DNA of 5,848 bases, taken from Planctomycetota bacterium (GTDB taxonomy: Bacteria > Planctomycetota > Phycisphaerae > UBA1845 > CAIVHJ01). Positions 1-4,952 of this stretch are shown here, in pieces; positions within the stretch are counted from its first letter, which is position 1, and each line of letters opens with the position of its first letter. The stretch is taken from the NCBI GenBank assembly GCA_022573485.1, contig JACZTW010000249.1:1-5848 (forward strand), in the 5' to 3' direction. The notes beneath the pieces were generated by a model. It worked only from the letters and a program-made list of their open reading frames with translations, searched no databases and was not told the DNA's origin. The position numbers and the translations under genes were made by a program.

Positions 1-152
1 ATCCGACGCTCCAGGAGAACCGAGCCGCCGTAGCCCAAGCTAATCTGGACAACTGGCTCCGCAAGCTGAAGCTCGCCCAGACGAAGGTGAAAAAGTACCG
101 GACGAAGATGCGGTACTACGATAAGGCGCTGGCGGCGAAGCGAAGTAAATGA
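1..152 (+). CDS. C-terminal end of a basic coiled-coil protein (partial)
   Basis: An open frame enters from the left edge (first full codon at 3) and ends at a TGA at 150-152, giving 49 residues. The sequence begins PTLQENRAAVAQANLDNW and ends KALAAKRSK. It is strongly helical: alanine, leucine and glutamine come first, followed by a dense Lys/Arg stretch with regularly spaced hydrophobic residues, as in a coiled coil or a nucleic-acid-facing helix. The other two plus-strand frames have stops within the first 45 bases, which supports this one. I do not recognise the family, and with the N-terminus outside the window no function can be assigned. It points the same way as the next gene and away from the replication genes, so it may lie in another module of the element. 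Confidence 0.6.
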   Translation, partial: PTLQENRAAVAQANLDNWLRKLKLAQTKVKKYRTKMRYYDKALAAKRSK

Positions 153-153
153 A

Positions 154-213
154 CCGACCCCTTTTCGCTCGGCCGCATCGTGGCTTGTCGCTGCGGTGCG
201 GTCGGGTGTTTTT
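154..213 (+). terminator. Possible intrinsic terminator after the coiled-coil gene
   Basis: Two bases after the stop of the coiled-coil gene, CCGACC (154-159) can pair with GGTCGG (200-205). Inside it, GCCGCA (172-177) can pair with TGCGGT (192-197, one G-T pair). A run of five Ts follows at 209-213. The long, partly unpaired interior makes it a weak terminator candidate rather than a clear one. Confidence 0.35.
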
Positions 214-228
214 GATAGGATTGAAGCC

Positions 229-510
229 ATGAGCGAACGACGGTATCCAAAGACGAAACAGGCGGCGGTGAAGCTGGCGATCGACACGATTCGCCGCGGA
301 CTGTCGGCAGACCGGGCTTTCGATAGCTGCTTTGAGATGGGCGAGCGGTGGAACAACTGGGTGGCTGCCAGCGTGTATCGGGCTGCCATGGACGACGATG
401 CCCTGATGCGGCAACTGCCTCGCTACCTCGACATGGAACAGGCGCGGGAAGCCTACGATGAACGGTTCCCGATGCTGGTAACTGATGAACATGCCACGGC
501 GGCCGTGTAG
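229..510 (+). CDS. Hypothetical helical protein, 93 residues
   Basis: The ATG at 229 is chosen because AGGA (217-220) sits 8 bases upstream. A longer version from GTG at 196 would add 11 residues but lacks an obvious ribosome site and runs through the terminator-like hairpin. The protein starts MSERRYPKTKQAAVKLAIDT and ends VTDEHATAAV. It appears mainly alpha-helical, with a basic first 25 residues, a Trp-containing middle (GERWNNWVAAS, about 38-48) and an acidic C-terminal half. There is no signal peptide, membrane segment or catalytic motif that I can see, and I do not recognise the family. It converges on the SSB gene: only 16 bases separate its stop from the stop that ends the extended SSB frame at 527. 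The packing suggests both ends are real coding ends. Confidence 0.68.
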   Translation: MSERRYPKTKQAAVKLAIDTIRRGLSADRAFDSCFEMGERWNNWVAASVYRAAMDDDALMRQLPRYLDMEQAREAYDERFPMLVTDEHATAAV

Positions 511-526
511 TGTCTCAGTAGGCGTG

Positions 527-706
527 TCATACCAAGGGGATTTGGGACGCTCCGATCGACAGGCTGATGAACAGGGCAATCCAGTTCAGGCTGAATGGGA
601 TGTCGTCATCGGCCGGCGCTGGCCTGCTCGCTGGTGCTCTCGTGGTCGTTTGCTGGAGACTGGCTGGCGGTGATGATGCGGGTGAACTACTCGCCGATCC
701 GCTCCC
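527..706 (-). pseudogene. Detached SSB C-terminal linker and DDDIPF tail, in frame after a TGA
   Basis: Directly after the TGA that ends the 115-residue SSB product (707-709), the same frame stays open for 59 more codons to a TGA at 527-529. It encodes a Gly/Ser/Ala/Pro/Gln linker (GSGSASSSPASSPPAS, then QQTTTRAPASRPAPA) followed by ADDDIPF, the acidic tip that bacterial SSBs use to recruit partner proteins. Low-complexity linker plus DDDIPF is the expected end of an SSB, so this is very probably part of the SSB gene. Read through, the protein would be 175 codons, close to the usual SSB length. No start codon lies in the frame here, so the tail cannot be made alone. Unusually, 21 more residues (SLNWIALFISLSIGASQIPLV in two parts) follow the DDDIPF, whereas canonical SSBs end at the Phe. 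Confidence 0.8.
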
Positions 707-1054
707 TCACCCGGACGCCCCACCCTTCTTCCCGTCGAGCATCTGCATCCGCTCGCCGATCACCTTGAGCTTCTGCCGCTTCTGTCCGTCTTGTTCCCAA
801 GTGTCGAGCTTCAGGCGGCCTTCGATCAGGCAGGACGAGCCTTTCTTGAGATATTGGCAGACCACCTCGGCAGTCTTCGCCCAGAGCGTAACGTCGACAA
901 ACGTAGTTTCCTCGACCCAGTTGCCATTGCTGTCTTTTCGCTTGTCGTTGATGGCCAAGCCGATGTCGGTCACCGCGGTGCCGCTGGGAATGTGCCTGAG
1001 TTCTGGGTCGCGGGTTAGGTTGCCGACGAGAACGACTCGGTTGAAACTCGACAT
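707..1054 (-). CDS. ssb: Single-stranded DNA-binding protein, OB-fold domain (tail cut off by in-frame TGA)
   Basis: SSB binds and protects single-stranded DNA during replication, recombination and repair, normally as a tetramer. The N-terminus MSSFNRVVLVGNLTRDPELR is a hallmark of bacterial SSB. It is followed by SGTAVTDIGLAIND (24-37), the FVDVTLWAKTAE block (52-63) with its DNA-contacting aromatics, KKGSSCLIEGRL (70-81) and W86; together these make a complete OB fold of about 108 residues. The ATG at 1054 has a good ribosome site (AAGGA, 7 bases upstream). The frame then meets TGA at codon 116, inside what should be the linker, so the strict product has no acidic tail. Such a protein could bind DNA but should not recruit the usual SSB partners. 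It is the last gene of the minus-strand set and fits the primase-helicase upstream as a replication partner. Identity is very secure; integrity is not. Confidence 0.93.
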   Translation of the reverse strand: MSSFNRVVLVGNLTRDPELRHIPSGTAVTDIGLAINDKRKDSNGNWVEETTFVDVTLWAKTAEVVCQYLKKGSSCLIEGRLKLDTWEQDGQKRQKLKVIGERMQMLDGKKGGASG

Positions 1055-1089
1055 TGTGAAATCCTTCGTGAGCGTGGAAATGTAAAAAG

Positions 1090-1296
1090 TCAGTCTTTGG
1101 CGGCGCGAGAAAGCAAGCTTTCCTGCTCTGGTTGGTGGGGCTGCTTTTGCTGGTTGAGTGCCGTTCGGCGTCGGCGATCATGGGTTTTTCGTGGCGGTGG
1201 AGTTCCGGGCACTTGGCCGTGCGAGGCTGCGGCGACGCCTTTGCGGCTGCGGCGACGCATCTTGACGATGATGCTGTCGAGTTGTGTGGCGGTCAT
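1090..1296 (-). CDS. Small basic hypothetical protein, 68 residues
   Basis: The frame runs from ATG at 1296 to TGA at 1090-1092, 35 bases before the SSB start. The N-terminus MTATQLDSIIVKMRRRSRKG looks like a real amphipathic helix, but the rest is Arg/Gln/Pro/His-rich and of low complexity (e.g. PPPRKTHDRRRRTA). Part of its coding sequence is a 20-bp near-tandem repeat (1225-1258). There is no clear ribosome site. It has the direction and spacing expected of a gene between the 67-residue protein and SSB, and the minus strand offers no better frame here. The high Arg content could be bound to nucleic acid or could simply reflect GC-rich non-coding sequence. I do not recognise it. Confidence 0.4.
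   Translation of the reverse strand: MTATQLDSIIVKMRRRSRKGVAAASHGQVPGTPPPRKTHDRRRRTALNQQKQPHQPEQESLLSRAAKD
1225..1258. repeat. Direct repeat, 14 bp twice with a 20-bp period
   Basis: GGCTGCGGCGACGC occurs at 1225-1238 and again at 1245-1258, separated by CTTTGC. The 20-bp period is not a multiple of three, so within the overlapping small minus-strand frame the copies are read differently (around RRRSRK and AAAS). It is most simply a short duplication from slippage. Confidence 0.7.
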
Positions 1297-1359
1297 GGGG
1301 TTTAGTTGGTTTGTAAACGGGACCGGGCTGGCGGATTGGTTAAGTCTTCGGGGAAACCG

Positions 1360-1563
1360 TTAGTACATACCGCGTTCAATCAGCTTGATGATCCATAGTT
1401 GCCGCTGGACATTGAGCCGGCCGGGACCGCGGCGCCGGGCCACCAGGTAAGCCTTTGCCTGGGCAAGTGCTCGCCGCTCGTCGTCTGGGGACATCGCAGT
1501 CAGGGGTGGTTGCTCAGCCGCGAATTTCCTTGCAATCGTCGTGGTTTTCGTGGTTTTAAGCAT
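1360..1563 (-). CDS. Hypothetical protein, 67 residues
   Basis: The frame runs from ATG at 1563 to TAA at 1360-1362. The protein begins MLKTTKTTTIARKFAAEQPP and ends QLWIIKLIERGMY. Its second half is helical and basic (an RRALAQAKAYLVARRRGPGR block, about residues 31-50) with a hydrophobic C-terminal helix. An inner Met at residue 24 (MSPDDERRAL) could be the true start; neither ATG has a convincing ribosome site. It lies downstream of the candidate promoter at 1667-1695 and would be the first gene of a small unit ending in SSB. There is no recognisable domain. The balanced composition of residues 24-67 makes coding more likely than for the next frame down. Confidence 0.5.
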   Translation of the reverse strand: MLKTTKTTTIARKFAAEQPPLTAMSPDDERRALAQAKAYLVARRRGPGRLNVQRQLWIIKLIERGMY

Positions 1564-1666
1564 GTTTTGTTGGTCCGCTCACACCGCTACAGCGAAGGGG
1601 GCTCCCCGCGCGCCCGTGAGTCCTTTGGCGGGATTATTTTGTGGTGGGCCTCGGTGGGTGTTTCGA

Positions 1667-1695
1667 TTTATAGTTTCCGGGGTGATTTTCGTCAC
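1667..1695 (-). promoter_or_regulatory. Candidate sigma70-type promoter for the small-gene/SSB unit
   Basis: On the minus strand, GTGACG (-35-like, 4 of 6 matches, 1695-1690) is followed after exactly 17 bases by TATAAA (-10-like, 5 of 6 matches, 1672-1667). It faces the 67-residue gene, whose ATG is about 100 bases downstream. The spacer between 1564 and 1779 otherwise holds no gene I can support. A short inverted repeat (GGTGA-N6-TCACC, 1681-1696) overlaps the -35 element and could be an operator. This is motif matching only. Confidence 0.35.
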
Positions 1696-1779
1696 CAAGA
1701 CAGTCCTTTAACGCAGGCTTGACTCCGTTTTCATCCAAATCTATCGAGTTTTTGATACTGTTTCGCACAACGCAATCTA

Positions 1780-1935
1780 TTAGTGGGGTGATATCTGCTC
1801 TTCGTGGACATTCAACTCGAAGATCCGCTTCGTCAACTCGAACGCCTGCTGTCGAAGCGCGTCTCTCTCTCGAACGGCCTCATCGCGTTCGATCCGAATC
1901 TGCTGAAGCTCATTCACCACGTCGGTCGTTGTCAT
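1780..1935 (-). CDS. Small coiled-coil protein, 51 residues
   Basis: The ATG at 1935 overlaps the helicase stop as ATGA (TGA at 1934-1932), the classic sign of translational coupling; the gene ends in TAA at 1780-1782. The protein starts MTTTDVVNELQQIRIERDEA and ends NVHEEQISPH. Residues 6-45 form one long Glu/Arg/Gln helix with Leu, Ile, Val and Phe in heptad-like spacing, a textbook short coiled coil that would be expected to dimerise. Its position as the last gene coupled to the primase-helicase suggests a partner or accessory of that enzyme; that is inference from context. No enzymatic motif is present and the family is not recognised. The overlap and the coherent composition make it very likely a real gene despite its size. 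Confidence 0.8.
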   Translation of the reverse strand: MTTTDVVNELQQIRIERDEAVRERDALRQQAFELTKRIFELNVHEEQISPH

Positions 1936-3413
1936 CCGTTCTCAACTCCCGAAGTCTCGCCACCGTAGCAAACCCGTGCTGAAGCATCGGCCGGATGCTC
2001 TCGAAAAACTCGGTTGTCCATTTCGCACCTCAGCGCGTCGATCACTCGGTACAGCTTTTGCGCCGCCGTCTCGCTTGGAATGAACACTTCGTCCCGATCA
2101 GTGGCGTATCCGAGACGTTCGATCTGCTTTCCAAAGTGCTCCTCGATGATGCTGTTATCCTCAGCTTCGGCATCGCATTCCGCCTGTCGTTCAAGGATGA
2201 CCTTTTGGGCCTCGGCGGGCTCCGGCAGCCGTGACAATACACCGCGATCCCACGTTGCCCACCGGCTGTATCGGGGCAGTTCGTATTGCTCCGCTCGTAA
2301 GCAGCCGACAAGATCAGCGATGATCTGATCTCGGCGGTCCTCAATGAACCGCCGGGTGTCCTCTTCCCATGTCGCAGTCCGCTTGGGATTCTTGACCTTG
2401 ACCAAAATTGACCGTTGAGCCATGTCGGTCGACAAGCTAGCGCCGTTTAACGTCAGGAACCACGTCATGGTGTTGGGTCGCGAGGCATCGCCAACGTACA
2501 TTTTCCGTCCGTTGATTTCGTCCGACGTGATGAGCCCTTCCAGGTCACCCCAACTGAATCGCAGTGATTTGATGTTATCAATCAGGGCGATCCGCTTGAC
2601 TGACGCCTCTGAAGACAGCAACCGCTCCTTGATGTCGTTGATACTATCCTTGGTCGAGAAGTCGATTGTGCCGCCGAACAGTCGGCCGACCATCTGAGCC
2701 ACAGTAGTCTTTCCCTTGCCCCGCCCCAGGTCGCTGGTGAAGACGAAAGCCGGTCGTGATCCAGACGGCCCACCCCACATGCCCGTCATAAAGGCCGCTT
2801 GGATCAGGTCGCGGTCGATCGGTGTCGCCGGGCTGAAGCAGTCCAGCAGTTCGCGTAGAGCCGTCCCGTCGCCGGGCTCGGGCGTCGGGTAAGTACAGTA
2901 GACGTTTGACAGCGAAGGCACCCGCGGATGTAGCTCAACGGCCCGATAATCCTTGCCTTTGCGCCTCAACTCGGCGAACAGTTCGCCCTTGGTGATGCAG
3001 CCGATGGCCTTGGACCACCTGGCAGTTCCCACTGCTGATCCAAGCCAGCCGAACATTGCATTGGCGGTTTCGAGCCAAGTAATGGCGTCGTCGGCATGGA
3101 TGAACATTGCGCGCCCGACCCGTCGCGGCCAGTCGTTCGTTGCGCCTTTGACGACGCCGAGCAACTCCCGCATGTCCATAGGCCGTTGAGTGTTCTTCGT
3201 CTTGCCGTCCGCGTCCGTCGCCGACGACACGACGAAGTTGGCGATGCCAGATTTGGTGCTGCCTTGGCGCTCCGAACCGTTGGCAGGCTTCCGCGCGCGG
3301 TCGGCTTCCCGGGCAGTCGCCTTCGCGGTCCGGCTACCTCCGCCCCGTTGCTCTCCGAATCCTTCGCTCGCCAGTGCCTTGCACGCCGCTGAGTGATCGC
3401 CACCATGATGCAA
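1932..3413 (-). CDS. Replicative helicase half of a primase-polymerase/helicase (P-loop ATPase)
   Basis: This frame holds the C-terminal half of the primase-helicase; family-like sequence actually starts near 3511, just past the G-run, with VFSCFSDNAFPF and then TKFGAYAALHHGGDHSAA. Counting from a TTG at 3413 it has 493 residues. Motifs in order: Walker A SDLGRGKGKTT (227-237), Walker B RIALIDN (274-280), RPNTMTWFLTLNGASLS (312-328) with the polar sensor Asn, and the AQR arginine-finger candidate (332-334). This order matches superfamily-3/D5-like helicases of phage and plasmid replication proteins. The enzyme should use ATP to unwind DNA ahead of the primase domain. The TTG has no ribosome site, and a stop lies at 3528-3530 in this frame, so independent translation is doubtful. 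Joined by a -1 shift to the upstream half it would make an 804-residue protein. It is followed at once by the coupled coiled-coil gene. Confidence 0.92.
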   Translation of the reverse strand: MHHGGDHSAACKALASEGFGEQRGGGSRTAKATAREADRARKPANGSERQGSTKSGIANFVVSSATDADGKTKNTQRPMDMRELLGVVKGATNDWPRRVGRAMFIHADDAITWLETANAMFGWLGSAVGTARWSKAIGCITKGELFAELRRKGKDYRAVELHPRVPSLSNVYCTYPTPEPGDGTALRELLDCFSPATPIDRDLIQAAFMTGMWGGPSGSRPAFVFTSDLGRGKGKTTVAQMVGRLFGGTIDFSTKDSINDIKERLLSSEASVKRIALIDNIKSLRFSWGDLEGLITSDEINGRKMYVGDASRPNTMTWFLTLNGASLSTDMAQRSILVKVKNPKRTATWEEDTRRFIEDRRDQIIADLVGCLRAEQYELPRYSRWATWDRGVLSRLPEPAEAQKVILERQAECDAEAEDNSIIEEHFGKQIERLGYATDRDEVFIPSETAAQKLYRVIDALRCEMDNRVFREHPADASARVCYGGETSGVENG

Positions 3414-4345
3414 CGCCGCGTAAGCCCCAAACTTGGTATACGTCGTACACGGCTTGCCGTCCCGCGCCCCGGTGAATGGAAAGGCGTTGTCGCTGAAACA
3501 CGAAAAAACCTCCCCCCCGAATCGTTGCTAATATAACTTGTCGCACTCATTCCCTGTTTTTTTCCCGGCCTTCTCCACTCCACTTTGTCACCAGAAAACC
3601 CGACTTGCGTCCAGCCGTGCGGTTCGAGAATTTCTTCCCACGATGTCTTGGCGGCGTAGGCGTCGCCCGGCGTGATTCCGCTGCACTTGGGCACAGTTGC
3701 TCCCGGTTTGGCCGACGTCTCAACTGGTTCGCGCCAGAGATTGAACGAACGCGCCGCCTGCAACAGCACGTCGCGTTCCTCGACACTGATCGTAGGAATC
3801 TCCGTTAGGTCCGGGCCGGCGAAACGACGATAGAGGTTGCCGGTCGGATGACATTCCGGCGGCGATCCTTCCGCTACGACGAGGCCGCCTTCGCCGCGCG
3901 TTTCGATCATCACCTCGGGTTTCAGCTTGCCGGTTTCTTCGTCGGTGACCGGCTCCTGAGCGAGTTTTTGATTGCCCTCGATCTGTTCACAACGGTACAA
4001 GAGGTGTGTTCCCATTCGCGGTGTTCGCACGCGAGTGAGGCGGTCGATCAGGCCCGGCTGTTTCTGCTCAACTCGATCAGCAAATTGCTCGAAGAGGCCC
4101 ACTCGATCAAAGTCGATGATTTCCAGGCCGCCGGAAACCTTGCCGGCAACGATGCCAACCCCCGCCGCGCCATTGCTGCCAAACATCTTGCGGATTTCGT
4201 CGTCGCCTGCGATGCGCTTCATGTACTGCTTCCAGGCGCCGATCGGCCTCTTGCTGCCATCGGCCCGGATGGTCACCACCGACAAACCGGCGTGGGCGGA
4301 TCCTGTCGCAAATTCGATAACGGTTTTTTCAGGTGTGGTACTCAT
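2966..4345 (-). CDS. Bifunctional primase-polymerase (AEP/Prim-Pol) half; frame is correct only to about 3512
   Basis: The archaeo-eukaryotic-type primase-polymerase domain makes primers on, and can extend DNA from, single strands in mobile-element replication. Visible family features: KRPIGAWKQY (32-41), GVGIVAGKVSGGLEIIDFD (62-80) with the metal-binding D78-x-D80, TPRMGTHLLYR (108-118) with H114, and VMIETRGEGG (145-154). A linker domain with VEWRRPGKKQGMSATS (255-270) follows. The ATG at 4345 overlaps the previous gene's stop as ATGA. The annotated frame continues to 2966 (459 residues), but after residue 278 it turns into Arg/Ser/Pro-rich sequence that is the wrong frame of the helicase. 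The homologous continuation lies in the -1 frame, joined at G7 (3512-3518), giving SGGEVFSCFSDNAFPF. The true gene is therefore one fused primase-helicase spanning 1932-4345, broken or recoded at that point. Confidence 0.9.
   Translation of the reverse strand: MSTTPEKTVIEFATGSAHAGLSVVTIRADGSKRPIGAWKQYMKRIAGDDEIRKMFGSNGAAGVGIVAGKVSGGLEIIDFDRVGLFEQFADRVEQKQPGLIDRLTRVRTPRMGTHLLYRCEQIEGNQKLAQEPVTDEETGKLKPEVMIETRGEGGLVVAEGSPPECHPTGNLYRRFAGPDLTEIPTISVEERDVLLQAARSFNLWREPVETSAKPGATVPKCSGITPGDAYAAKTSWEEILEPHGWTQVGFSGDKVEWRRPGKKQGMSATSYISNDSGGRFFRVSATTPFHSPGRGTASRVRRIPSLGLTRRCIMVAITQRRARHWRAKDSESNGAEVAGPRRRLPGKPTARGSLPTVRSAKAAPNLASPTSSCRRRRTRTARRRTLNGLWTCGSCSASSKAQRTTGRDGSGAQCSSMPTTPLLGSKPPMQCSAGLDQQWELPGGPRPSAASPRANCSPS
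3512..3518 (-). other. Frameshift site: run of seven Gs inside the primase-helicase gene
   Basis: On the coding strand the bases read GAT TCG GGG GGG AGG TTT. Reading one base back after the second GGG gives GAG GTT TTT TCG TGT TTC, which continues the protein in the helicase frame. The seven Gs are placed as X XXY YYZ in the upstream frame, so they form a possible -1 slippery heptamer. An eighth G would restore a single open frame with the same protein. The downstream frame has a TAG at 3530-3528, which confines the junction to this spot or shortly after. Confidence 0.85.
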
Positions 4346-4533
4346 CCTGTACTGCCTTCCGTTTCATCGGGCTCATAGAACAGAATCCGAATCGTCCAAC
4401 CCGGATACCACCAACTATTGGCCGAGATGTGCCACTCGATCCCTAACTTCTCAGTAAACGCATCGAGTCGCGCAAGCGTGTCTGGTGTAATTTGCCTTTC
4501 ATACGGCTCTGACACAAATGCAACGCCGCCCAT
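4342..4533 (-). CDS. Hypothetical protein, about 63 residues, coupled to the primase
   Basis: The stop TGA (4342-4344) overlaps the primase ATG as ATGA, so this frame is the one that is translated into the primase. The chosen ATG at 4533 gives MGGVAFVSEPYERQITPDTL at the start and ILFYEPDETEGSTG at the end. The middle, WHISANSWWYPGWTIRILFY (about 36-55), is rich in Trp and Tyr with alternating hydrophobics and looks like beta strands. There is no clear ribosome site; GTG at 4515 (MSEPYERQ) is an alternative. The open frame extends upstream to an ATG at 4623, but that part (Ser/Met/Cys-rich) reads as the wrong frame of the neighbouring 48-residue gene, with which even the short version overlaps by 35 bases. 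Function is unknown. A fusion of the two by frameshift cannot be excluded. Confidence 0.6.
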   Translation of the reverse strand: MGGVAFVSEPYERQITPDTLARLDAFTEKLGIEWHISANSWWYPGWTIRILFYEPDETEGSTG

Positions 4534-4645
4534 GTACGTCGTCGATCGCCAACAGCAAATCGGCGATGGCATCGAGAGCGCGATCGCTGAGCGGCGCATC
4601 GCCGTTGACGATTTCCAATTCAACTTGACTGACTGGGTCGCTCAC
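4499..4645 (-). CDS. Small acidic hypothetical protein, 48 residues
   Basis: It starts at GTG 4645, which overlaps the winged-helix gene's stop as GTGA (TGA at 4644-4642), and ends at TGA 4499-4501. The sequence is (M)SDPVSQVELEIVNGDAPLSD then RALDAIADLLLAIDDVHGRR and a short tail CICVRAV. The LSDRALDAIADLLLAIDD stretch forms a convincing acidic amphipathic helix typical of tiny proteins in such cassettes, which together with the stop-start overlap argues that the frame is real. The C-terminal tail after Asp36 is less convincing and overlaps the next gene. Function unknown; context suggests co-expression with the primase. Confidence 0.62.
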   Translation of the reverse strand: MSDPVSQVELEIVNGDAPLSDRALDAIADLLLAIDDVHGRRCICVRAV

Positions 4646-4863
4646 GCCGTCTCCTCTGCGAGAGTCGCGTCTGTGTCCGGCCGAAGCGCGCCCGTTTTTC
4701 GGAGCGCCTCTCGGATGCGCGGCAGGTCATCCTCCGACCAGAGCCGCATCCCCTTGCCAACTCGCTGTGTCGGCTCCAGACCGTGTACACGGATTGCGTA
4801 GCTAACGCTGTAGTCTGGTACGCTGTTGATTTCCGCTAGATTGCGGAGCGTGAAGATTTGCAT
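4642..4863 (-). CDS. MerR/excisionase-like winged-helix DNA-binding protein, 73 residues
   Basis: Residues 4-25 (FTLRNLAEINSVPDYSVSYAIR) read as a helix-turn-helix that checks for bent or operator DNA, and GLEPTQRVGKGMRLWSEDDL (28-48, allowing for the preceding H) as the wing plus the W/Y-S-E-D-D-L start of the last helix. This is the layout of the small MerR-like and excisionase (Xis/AlpA) proteins that regulate mobile elements. It has only the DNA-binding part, no effector or metal domain. The ATG at 4863 is preceded by GGAGGG (4877-4872), 8 bases away, a strong ribosome site that lies inside a potential hairpin (see 4871-4921). It is coupled by a GTGA overlap to the 48-residue gene. Likely roles, by inference: repressor or activator of this operon, binding the palindromes just upstream, or a directionality factor. 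Confidence 0.85.
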   Translation of the reverse strand: MQIFTLRNLAEINSVPDYSVSYAIRVHGLEPTQRVGKGMRLWSEDDLPRIREALRKTGALRPDTDATLAEETA

Positions 4864-4870
4864 GAAAAAG

Positions 4871-4921
4871 GCCCTCCGAAAATTGCTTGTTCATTCATCT
4901 ACAAGCAATTCTACCGAGGGC
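4871..4921 (-). promoter_or_regulatory. Hairpin in the leader of the winged-helix gene, enclosing its ribosome site
   Basis: A perfect 10-bp inverted repeat, AATTGCTTGT (4881-4890) and ACAAGCAATT (4901-4910), flanks a 10-base spacer. Outside it, GCCCTC (4871-4876) is complementary to GAGGGC (4916-4921). In the minus-strand transcript the outer arm contains most of the Shine-Dalgarno GGAGGG, so folding would hide it. The outer arm is followed by five Us (4869-4865), so the structure also resembles an attenuator. A possible -10 box TAGAAT (4913-4908) overlaps the repeat, which could instead be a protein operator. Confidence 0.6.
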
Positions 4922-4952
4922 ATTCTGTTCAGAAGGAACGAATGGCAAGAGG

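Noticed and set aside
40..579. Minus-strand 179-codon open frame across the two plus-strand genes
   Set aside because: Its His/Arg/Pro-rich product has no coherent domain, it is opposite better-supported plus-strand frames, and it conflicts with the SSB tail.
707..709. TGA reassigned to an amino acid genome-wide
   Set aside because: TGA ends several neighbouring genes at exactly the overlap points, so it works as a stop in this genome; a GC-rich genome also argues against known TGA-recoded lineages.
567..1085. Plus-strand 172-codon open frame opposite SSB
   Set aside because: It lies antisense to the unmistakable SSB gene, and its Ser/Pro/Arg-rich product is the usual shadow of a GC-rich gene.
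687..1181. Minus-strand 164-codon frame overlapping SSB
   Set aside because: It is the +1 shadow of SSB with low-complexity Arg/Gln/His sequence.
1225..1258. CRISPR array or iteron set
   Set aside because: There are only two 14-bp copies with a 6-base gap, most simply a local duplication.
1634..1768. Minus-strand open frame of 44 codons (GTG start) in the spacer after the coiled-coil gene
   Set aside because: It has no ribosome site, no overlap with its neighbour and a composition that gives no sign of coding; the best promoter match of the region lies inside it.
2966..3500. C-terminal 181 residues of the unshifted primase frame as a genuine domain
   Set aside because: The stretch is Arg/Ser/Pro-rich and lies out of frame over helicase sequence that has clear family motifs in the other frame.
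4891..4900. Leader peptide starting at ATGs in the hairpin loop (4898 or 4894)
   Set aside because: Neither has a ribosome site and both run out of frame over the winged-helix gene with unremarkable sequence.
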